From DATKXO01 sp035528995 (GTDB lineage: Bacteria > Planctomycetota > Phycisphaerae > UBA1845): a stretch of DNA of 30,980 nt. Under the pieces are notes generated by a model, which worked only from the letters and a program-made list of their open reading frames with translations, had not been told where the DNA came from and did no database searches. This document shows positions 26,549 to 30,980 of the stretch, one piece after another (the first letter of the stretch is position 1; the number at the start of each line of letters is the position of its first letter). The stretch is taken from the NCBI GenBank assembly GCA_035528995.1, contig DATKXO010000071.1, positions 1 to 30,980 of the forward strand, written 5' to 3'. The position numbers and the translations under genes were made by a program.

Positions 26549-28033
26549 ATGAGACGGTTTCTGATCCTGGGATTGGCGGCTCTGGTCGGTTGCGCCACAA
26601 GCGGTGGTGGTGGTGGTGGCGGCGGTGGTGGCGGCACCGACGACGCCAACGTGAACCAGAACACCGGCCCCGACGACGGCAACGTGAACCAGAACACGAG
26701 CCCCGACGACGGCACCACCGAAAACGAGAACCAGGCCGCCCCGAACGACAACGATGATTCCGGGCCGGTCCCGGCCTCACCGGGGGCGGCCGCGTTCGCC
26801 GCTAACGACTGCGACGGGTGTCATACGGCCCAGTCGAACAACTTCAGCGGCAGCACCGTTGACAGCATCGTGGACGCGCTCGTCGGTGACGTGCCGCACG
26901 CCGGCGCCGACCTGACCGCCCTGTCCGAGGAGGACTTCGACCTGATCACGGACTATCTGGTCGCGGTCGCCCTCGGCGAGGAGCAACTCGACGGCGTCAG
27001 CGACGACGGCGAAGAGAACGAGAACGCCGACACCGGCGACGAGGACAACGACAATGCCGGCCCGGACGACGATTCCGCCGAGAGCGAGGCCCACGCCTGG
27101 TTCGAGCAGGTCTGGACGGACTTCGACCGCAACTACTCACACTTCGCGGTCAAGGAGGTGGACTGGGACGCCGTGCGCACCGAGTACGAGCCCCGCTTCG
27201 AGGCCGACCTGACCGACGACCAGTTCCTGACCAACCTTGCCGAGATGCTGGCCGGGCTCCGCGACGTGCACGTCTGGCTGTTCGACGCCCAGGGTGAGTC
27301 CGTCGAGGTCTATTCCAAGCCGGCCGCTCAGAACTACCCCTCGGACGATCCGGCCCAGTACTTTCCCCAGGGTCTGCAGCAGATGCAGAGCTTCCCCCTG
27401 ACCCACGGCTGGACGACCGACAACATCGCCTACATCGGCATCGACTCCTTCGACGCCGACCGGTGGGACGGCCTGCACACCGGCCACGTGGACGATCTGT
27501 TCGCCGCCTACGCCGACGCCGACGGGCTGATCATCGACGTGCGCCGCAACAACGGCGGGAGCGAGCTGGTCGCCCAGGTTCTCGCCGGCCACCTGAGCAC
27601 CACCGCCTACGTCTACGGCTATCACCGCACGAAGAACCCCGGGCCCGACCACAGTGACTTCGCCGACTTCACCGAGCACCGCCTCGAGCCGGCCGAAAAC
27701 GATCCGTTCCTCAAGCCGGTCGCCTGCCTGATCGGCCAGCGGAACCTCAGCTCGGCCGAGTGGTGGGTGCTGATGATGTCGGAGAACCTCCGCGGCATCA
27801 CGTTGATCGGCGACACGACGCGCGGCAGCTCGGGCAGCCCGCAGGAGTTCAGCCTCGACAACGGAATCACCTATTACATTCCGAGTTGGGAGGCCTATCG
27901 AGTGGACCAGACCACCCGGATCGAGGACGTCGGCATCGACCCCACGCCGGGCTTCGCCATCCCCGCGGAGGAGAGCTACACAACCGATCACGACTTCGTC
28001 CTGGAGCGAGCCGTCGACCTGCTGACGCAGTGA
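26549..28033 (+). CDS. Lipoprotein with c-type heme motif fused to an S41 protease domain
   Basis: A 494-residue lipoprotein. The signal is followed by a lipobox (VGC15) and 11 Gly, then three Asn/Asp-rich repeats of about 11 residues (DDANVNQNTGP, DDGNVNQNTSP and a degenerate third). Residues 84-142 form a small cytochrome-like unit: Cys88, Cys91 and His92 in CDGCH, and LSEEDFDLITDYLV as the last helix; His117 (VPHAG) could be the distal ligand. A second Asp/Asn/Glu-rich linker follows (142-180). Residues 185-490 are an S41 tricorn/CtpA-type protease: LRDVHVWLF with His241, DGLIIDVRRNNGG, LSSAEWW with candidate nucleophile Ser401 and Glu404, and DVGIDPTP. The start has GAGAGGTGG upstream. 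It is likely an outer-membrane enzyme; the function of the heme is unknown. The heme assignment rests on one motif. Confidence 0.8.
   Translation: MRRFLILGLAALVGCATSGGGGGGGGGGGTDDANVNQNTGPDDGNVNQNTSPDDGTTENENQAAPNDNDDSGPVPASPGAAAFAANDCDGCHTAQSNNFSGSTVDSIVDALVGDVPHAGADLTALSEEDFDLITDYLVAVALGEEQLDGVSDDGEENENADTGDEDNDNAGPDDDSAESEAHAWFEQVWTDFDRNYSHFAVKEVDWDAVRTEYEPRFEADLTDDQFLTNLAEMLAGLRDVHVWLFDAQGESVEVYSKPAAQNYPSDDPAQYFPQGLQQMQSFPLTHGWTTDNIAYIGIDSFDADRWDGLHTGHVDDLFAAYADADGLIIDVRRNNGGSELVAQVLAGHLSTTAYVYGYHRTKNPGPDHSDFADFTEHRLEPAENDPFLKPVACLIGQRNLSSAEWWVLMMSENLRGITLIGDTTRGSSGSPQEFSLDNGITYYIPSWEAYRVDQTTRIEDVGIDPTPGFAIPAEESYTTDHDFVLERAVDLLTQ
26603..26635. repeat. GGY codon run encoding 11 Gly
   Basis: Eleven consecutive Gly codons (GGT/GGC) lie just after the lipobox of the heme-S41 protein. 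Length changes would keep the frame, so this is a linker tract rather than a phase switch. Confidence 0.8.
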
Positions 28034-28045
28034 CGCCCCGAGCCC

Positions 28046-28147
28046 CGCGGGATTCATCCCGCGCTGGGTGATCCGAGCCGCGACATTCATGTCGCGAGAC
28101 GTGACCGGCGACATTCACCCGGCGCGGTGAGATTCACCCCACCCCGC
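28046..28147. repeat. Cluster of ATTCA-loop hairpins after the heme-S41 gene
   Basis: Two perfect hairpins share a 7-bp stem and TTCA tetraloop: CGCGGGA-TTCA-TCCCGCG (28046-28063) and CGCGACA-TTCA-TGTCGCG (28079-28096). Two degenerate copies follow: GGCGACATTCACCCGGC near 28107-28123 and GGTGAGATTCACC near 28126-28138. The stems differ in sequence but keep pairing, so selection appears to be on structure. The first begins 12 bp after the stop codon. Confidence 0.7.
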
Positions 28148-28159
28148 GCGATCCGAGCC

Positions 28160-28177
28160 ATCCCGGCGCGCCGGGAT
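28160..28177. repeat. Perfect 18-bp palindrome
   Basis: ATCCCGGCGCGCCGGGAT is self-complementary over all 18 bases. The decamer GATCCGAGCC directly before it (28150-28159) is repeated exactly 80 bp upstream (28070-28079), before the second TTCA hairpin. Confidence 0.75.
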
Positions 28178-28210
28178 CAGGAAGCGGACTCCAACCTCAC
28201 CGGCATCGTG

Positions 28211-28290
28211 TGGCACCGGCTTCCAACCGGTCTGACGAGACGACCGCGACTGTCCAGCCCAAGGGTGGCACTGCCCGGCCGCAGCCGGGG
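28211..28290. repeat. Two dispersed hairpin repeats with TGGCAC lead
   Basis: TGGCAC (28211) precedes ACCGG-7 bases-CCGGT (28215-28231), and TGGCAC (28266) precedes CCCGGC-CGCA-GCCGGG (28274-28289). The same lead and stem layout occurs near 30766. Confidence 0.5.
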
Positions 28291-28424
28291 CTGTCAGAAT
28301 CCGCGGATAACCGCCGCCCGCATCATCACGCGGCCGGCGGTCGCTCCGCTTGCCCGGACAGGACGCTGCCAGTCCATAAATATTCCCGCACGATAAAGCG
28401 ATACTGATTTTACGTCTTTTTCAG

Positions 28425-28453
28425 TTGACATGGCGTCTCGAAACCAGTATCGT
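28425..28453 (+). promoter_or_regulatory. Candidate promoter TTGACA-17-TATCGT
   Basis: A perfect -35 hexamer (28425-28430), a 17-bp spacer and TATCGT (28448-28453, 4 of 6) lie in a locally AT-rich stretch (about 28376-28430) of an otherwise GC-rich window. It would drive the small reading frame beginning at 28512. Confidence 0.45.
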
Positions 28454-28511
28454 CGGAGTCGCGTTTTCGCGCGGTAGCATCGGCGGGCGCGACAGCCATC
28501 GGAGGGGCTTC

Positions 28512-28703
28512 GTGTACTCCACGGTCGTCGTCCCGCACGATCAGAGCCAGGAGAGTCTGGACCAGGTGACTGCTGAGGCCGTGGCCACCCTGGCCGTCGT
28601 GGACGGCGCGCCCGGCACCACGATCGCCGAGAAGCTCGCACCGCTGGCCGCACAAGGCTGGATCCGGCACGGAGTCAGCGAGGAACTCGGCCCGAATCAG
28701 TAA
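28512..28703 (+). CDS. Possible 63-residue hypothetical protein
   Basis: A short frame opening with GTG 28512, with GGAGGGG four bases upstream and a promoter-like TTGACA/TATCGT pair about 60 bp further up. The predicted protein (VYSTVVVPHDQSQESLDQ at the start, then an Ala/Val-rich stretch, PGTTIAEKLAPLAAQGW and HGVSEELGPNQ) has no signal peptide or TM helix and I recognise no family. It is acidic to neutral with a plausible helix-rich composition. The case rests on the regulatory signals; no homology is available. Confidence 0.4.
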   Translation: MYSTVVVPHDQSQESLDQVTAEAVATLAVVDGAPGTTIAEKLAPLAAQGWIRHGVSEELGPNQ

Positions 28704-28741
28704 ATCACGGAACCTCCACCCCTGCGTGACTTAGCGGGGTA

Positions 28742-28777
28742 AGCGGGCTGGTGGGTATACGCACTCGCCAGCCCGCT
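28742..28777. repeat. 10-bp perfect inverted repeat
   Basis: AGCGGGCTGG (28742-28751) and CCAGCCCGCT (28768-28777) flank a 16-base loop. It lies 38 bp after the small ORF's stop codon. It has no T-tract and is too short for a tRNA. Confidence 0.7.
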
Positions 28778-28870
28778 ACGCATGCGCAGACACCGAGCGG
28801 CCGACGTTGGGCGAGTGGGCCACGTCTTCGGGTTTGGGGTCAGGACCGGCTCGCCGGGCGGTCAGGGCGC

Positions 28871-28949
28871 CGGCGGTTCGCGCTCTTGTTCGACCGGGGC
28901 GCGCGTGCCGGCCCATCAGGACGACGGCGGTTCGCGCTCCTGTTCGGCC
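28871..28949. repeat. 25-bp direct repeat, 54-bp period
   Basis: The unit CGGCGGTTCGCGCTC-C/T-TGTTCG-A/G-CC occurs at 28871-28895 and 28925-28949 with two mismatches. The 54-bp period is a multiple of three, which could reflect a repeated peptide, but no supported gene covers it. Confidence 0.7.
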
Positions 28950-29120
28950 AGTGACCGCTGGTATGCCTTCCACCCCGGGCACCATCCGGTGTGCCAGCGC
29001 CAGATGCGGGAGATGATCGAACGGGGCTTGCGTTCGGCGTACCTTCGGAACCGACAGTGCTCGCAGGAATGCAGCTTCATTCGCTCACTTCGTTCGGCGG
29101 CCCGCCGCGGCGCCGCGGTG

Positions 29121-29579
29121 TCATTGCGGCGTGTCCTGGAGGTGCTTCTCGAAGACCACCAGGTTGTTGCCCGTGTGGGAATCGTAGCGGATGCCGACGA
29201 TGTCGTACCCGGTGTGGATGGCCAAAAGCAGCATGGGCCGATGCTGGTTGTAGCACTCGAACCGGGCCATCTCGTAGCCCTTCTGGCGGGCCCAGGCGTG
29301 TTCGGCCGCCATCAACTGCGAGGCCACCCCCAGCCGCCGGGCGTCGGGCAACACCCCGTAGAGCCAACTGTAGTAGGTGCTCGGGCGCAGCTCGTACCCG
29401 CAGGAGAAACCCACCGGCTTGTTGTCCAGGTGGGCCACCATGATCAGCGCGTTGTGCCGGTAGTGCAGCCGCCGATCCAGAAAGGCCACGTCCACCGGCG
29501 GCCGGGCGATCTGGTTGTACATCTCGCAGATCAGCCCGTACTCGTCCTTGCCCACGATCTCGATTTTGGTGGTGGCCAT
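29121..29579 (-). CDS. GNAT-family N-acetyltransferase
   Basis: A 152-residue acetyl-CoA-dependent acyltransferase. The acetyl-CoA-binding motif A is LPDARRLGVASQLM at 77-90 (R-R-x-G-x-A), followed by a helix and the beta-strand EMARFECYNQHRPMLLLAIHTGY. The N-terminal strand order also fits (ALIMVAHLDNKPVGFSCGYE at 44-63). The acceptor is unknown. ATG 29579 is preceded by a weak AGAGGGA site. It lies 100 bp after the metallo-hydrolase stop codon on the same strand and has its own promoter-like sequence in that gap. Confidence 0.85.
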   Translation of the reverse strand: MATTKIEIVGKDEYGLICEMYNQIARPPVDVAFLDRRLHYRHNALIMVAHLDNKPVGFSCGYELRPSTYYSWLYGVLPDARRLGVASQLMAAEHAWARQKGYEMARFECYNQHRPMLLLAIHTGYDIVGIRYDSHTGNNLVVFEKHLQDTPQ

Positions 29580-29627
29580 TCCGTAATCCCTCTGACCTCG
29601 CCGCGGGAACCGCGACGTACCCGCACC

Positions 29628-29656
29628 AGTATCCCAGTCCCGCGGCCGGAGGGCAA
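29628..29656 (-). promoter_or_regulatory. Candidate promoter for the GNAT gene
   Basis: On the minus strand: TTGCCC (29656-29651), 17 bp and GATACT (29633-29628), each 4 of 6 consensus, with the -10 preceded by TGG. The leader would be about 40 nt. Confidence 0.35.
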
Positions 29657-29679
29657 GCAGCCCGATGCCGACCGGTAAC

Positions 29680-30561
29680 TTACTCGAACAGCACGTACCG
29701 CCGCTGCGGCTCGGCGAAGCCGGCGAACTCCTGGTCGACGAAACCGAAGGGGCCGGAGTCCCACATGTCGCCGTAGTGATACAGGATGGTCTTCTTCTTC
29801 ACCTCCGGCGGCAGCGTGCGCATCTCGCTGATCAGCGAGTGCACCGGCTCGGGCTCCTCGATGAGCTGCACCTCGTGGAAGCAGATCTTCGCCCGACCCA
29901 TCCGGTCGGCGTAGGCCGCGTAGTCGAACCGGCTGTCGCCGGAGAAGAACACCGACTGGCCGGACTGCGTGTCGGTCAGGTACAGCCCGTAGGACGGCCA
30001 ATCGTACTTCCGCTCGATCTTCACGTGGTCGGTGGGAAAGATCTCGAAGCAATACCGCTTGAGCAGGTGGAACCGTTCGTGGCCGGGCTCGCCGGGGCGC
30101 AGGGCCTGAATGAAGAAATAGTCCTGCAGTAGGGCGTAGCGCCCGGGGACGGTGTTGAGCCCGCCTTTCAGCGAGTGGTCCCAGAGATTCACCAGAATGT
30201 TGATCGAGCTGATGATCTGCGGTTTGAATCCTTTGCCGGTCTGCGGATCGCGGCTGAGGAACGTATTGGTCAGGGCCATCTCCTCGAGCCCGCCGATGTG
30301 ATCGGCGTGCTGATGGGTGATGAAGATGCGCCGGATGCCGGGGTAGTGGACCTGTCCGTTCCGGGCCAGGTATTCGAACCCGGGGCGGTCCTTCAGGGCG
30401 TGCAGGGCGAACGGGCCGGTGGTCCCGAAATCGATCAGGACCGTGTCGTCCGGGGCCGCCTGATGGTCCGGCCCTTTCGACCAGGCCTCGACCAGGACGT
30501 TGGACTGATAGTTCCGTTTGGCGAAAGCGTTGCCGACCCCAAGGAAGGTGAAGGTGAGCAC
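29680..30561 (-). CDS. Metallo-beta-lactamase-fold hydrolase
   Basis: A 293-residue cytoplasmic binuclear metallo-hydrolase. The metal motif is complete: H83-Q-H85-A-D87-H88, His179 (PTDHVKIE), Asp209 (FFSGDSRFD) and His262 (ILYHYGDMW). This layout resembles RNase Z-like and phosphodiesterase members of the superfamily rather than beta-lactamases; no RNase Z exosite is obvious. I chose GTG 30561 because GGAGGA lies about 8 bases upstream and the protein then begins MLTFTFLGVGNAF, typical of the fold; the longer frame upstream is Arg/Pro-rich and non-coding. The substrate is unknown. Confidence 0.86.
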   Translation of the reverse strand: MLTFTFLGVGNAFAKRNYQSNVLVEAWSKGPDHQAAPDDTVLIDFGTTGPFALHALKDRPGFEYLARNGQVHYPGIRRIFITHQHADHIGGLEEMALTNTFLSRDPQTGKGFKPQIISSINILVNLWDHSLKGGLNTVPGRYALLQDYFFIQALRPGEPGHERFHLLKRYCFEIFPTDHVKIERKYDWPSYGLYLTDTQSGQSVFFSGDSRFDYAAYADRMGRAKICFHEVQLIEEPEPVHSLISEMRTLPPEVKKKTILYHYGDMWDSGPFGFVDQEFAGFAEPQRRYVLFE

Positions 30562-30854
30562 GGCGTGTCCTCCCGCGACCTTGATAGGTTCGCCGGCCGA
30601 CAGAGGCTGTTTGATACAACCTCGGCCATCAGCGGCCGGTCGGCGCCGCAGGCGTCCGGGCCGCCCTCTTCCCCTGTTTACCACGGACACGGCGGATGTT
30701 CCAGGGTCGGCCTCCGCCGCCGCTCCTCCGGGGTCCGTGACACTTCCGGCGGCATTCGGTTTGGGGTGCCACGGGCGGCTTGTCCGCCCGTGCGGTCTCT
30801 CGGGTGGGCGTGTGGAGCACACACACTGGCAGGCAAGCTGAGGCTGTCCGACAA
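30562..30854. other. Intergenic region with a hairpin repeat
   Basis: No gene is visible in these 293 bp. The main structure is the hairpin repeat at 30766-30792 described separately. Confidence 0.5.
30766..30792. repeat. Dispersed hairpin repeat with 9-bp arms
   Basis: CACGGGCGG (30770-30778) and CCGCCCGTG (30784-30792) pair around a CTTGT loop, after a GTGCCAC lead. It is the best-formed copy of the repeat family also seen near 1637, 16407, 28211 and 28266. Confidence 0.75.
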
Positions 30855-30980
30855 TTACAGGGCATCCAGAATCCACTGAACGTTGCCGTTCCTGCCGCCC
30901 CGCTGGTGGTGGTAGCGGAGCAGTAGCTGGTACACGAAGATCGCGGCGGTGAGCTGGGTCATGTTGTTTGCCAGGCCCCG
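30855..30980 (-). CDS. C-terminal end of an unidentified protein (partial)
   Basis: The minus-strand frame entering at the window edge is open for 41 codons before TAA at 30855-30857. It reads GLANNMTQLTAAIFVYQLLL, then RYHHQRGG and VQWILDAL at the C-terminus. The composition is protein-like and the frame is open from the edge. It lies upstream of the metallo-hydrolase on the same strand. I do not recognise the family. Confidence 0.5.
   Translation of the reverse strand, partial: RGLANNMTQLTAAIFVYQLLLRYHHQRGGRNGNVQWILDAL

Larger units (their letters stand above)
28704..29120. other. Region without a confident gene, with repeats
   Basis: About 417 bp with no supported gene. It holds a 10-bp inverted repeat (28742-28777) and a 25-bp direct repeat (28871-28895 and 28925-28949). 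One frame between 28947 and 29110 reads DRWYAFHPGHHPVCQ and MREMIERGLRS with CSQEC, which looks protein-like. But it has no ribosome-binding site and runs on without a stop into the antisense of the acetyltransferase, so I do not call it. Confidence 0.5.

Noticed and set aside
26603..26635. Gly-codon run as a phase-variation switch
   Set aside because: Unit length is three, so changes would not shift the reading frame.
28722..28792. Inverted repeat as a tRNA or integron attC site
   Set aside because: No cloverleaf with anticodon and T-arm can be drawn, and no integrase or cassette gene is nearby.
28782..29678. 298-codon plus-strand frame overlapping the acetyltransferase
   Set aside because: No ribosome-binding site, and its second half is the exact antisense of a well-supported GNAT gene. 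Only 28947-29110 looks protein-like, and weakly so.

Overview
This is a GC-rich stretch of bacterial chromosome. It most likely comes from a planctomycete (Planctomycetota, possibly Phycisphaerae-like); this is inferred, as there is no rRNA or ribosomal gene to prove it. The supporting signs are a mitochondrial-type citrate synthase, a HAF-repeat protein with a C-terminal PEP sorting signal, very large Gly/Asp-rich lipoproteins, ECF sigma/anti-sigma pairs, a calcium-repeat/propeller secreted protein, and many small GC-rich hairpin repeats between genes. I see no tRNA, rRNA, transposase, integrase, phage gene or CRISPR array.

Layout. 1-2.5 kb: an acetyl-CoA C-acetyltransferase and a small kinase-fold protein, ending in a strong hairpin. 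2.7-7.4 kb: an exported set made of a papain-like protease fused to calcium repeats and a seven-repeat FG-GAP/VCBS propeller, followed by two paralogous lipoproteins that share their N-terminal half (lipobox, Gly-rich linker, PKD-like domain, six-Cys knot) but have unrelated C-termini. 7.5-10 kb: citrate synthase (minus) and kynurenine formamidase KynB (plus), divergent across about 575 bp.

10.1-20.8 kb is a metal-handling block. On the minus strand lies a tripartite heavy-metal efflux operon (outer-membrane factor, adaptor with three heavy-metal-binding domains, unusually long RND pump), followed after 31 bp by an iodotyrosine-deiodinase-like flavoprotein. Divergent from it is an ECF sigma factor with a zinc-finger anti-sigma factor whose periplasmic part is rich in Cys and His. 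A cation diffusion facilitator faces that pair. A second ECF sigma factor with a membrane-anchored partner follows (21.0-22.5 kb).

22.7-28.0 kb: a HAF-repeat/PEP-CTERM exported protein, a dCache-HAMP-PP2C (RsbU/SpoIIE-like) receptor phosphatase, and a lipoprotein that joins a c-type heme motif to an S41 protease domain. 28.0-29.1 kb is almost free of confident genes and holds a cluster of hairpins, a perfect palindrome, long inverted and direct repeats and one possible 63-residue ORF. 29.1-31 kb: a GNAT acetyltransferase, a metallo-beta-lactamase-fold hydrolase and the C-terminal 41 codons of an unidentified gene, all on the minus strand.

The observations most worth testing are the physical coupling of an ECF/anti-sigma pair to metal efflux, the heme-protease fusion lipoprotein, the modular lipoprotein paralogues next to the protease-propeller protein, and the leader hairpins upstream of the PP2C and PEP-CTERM genes.
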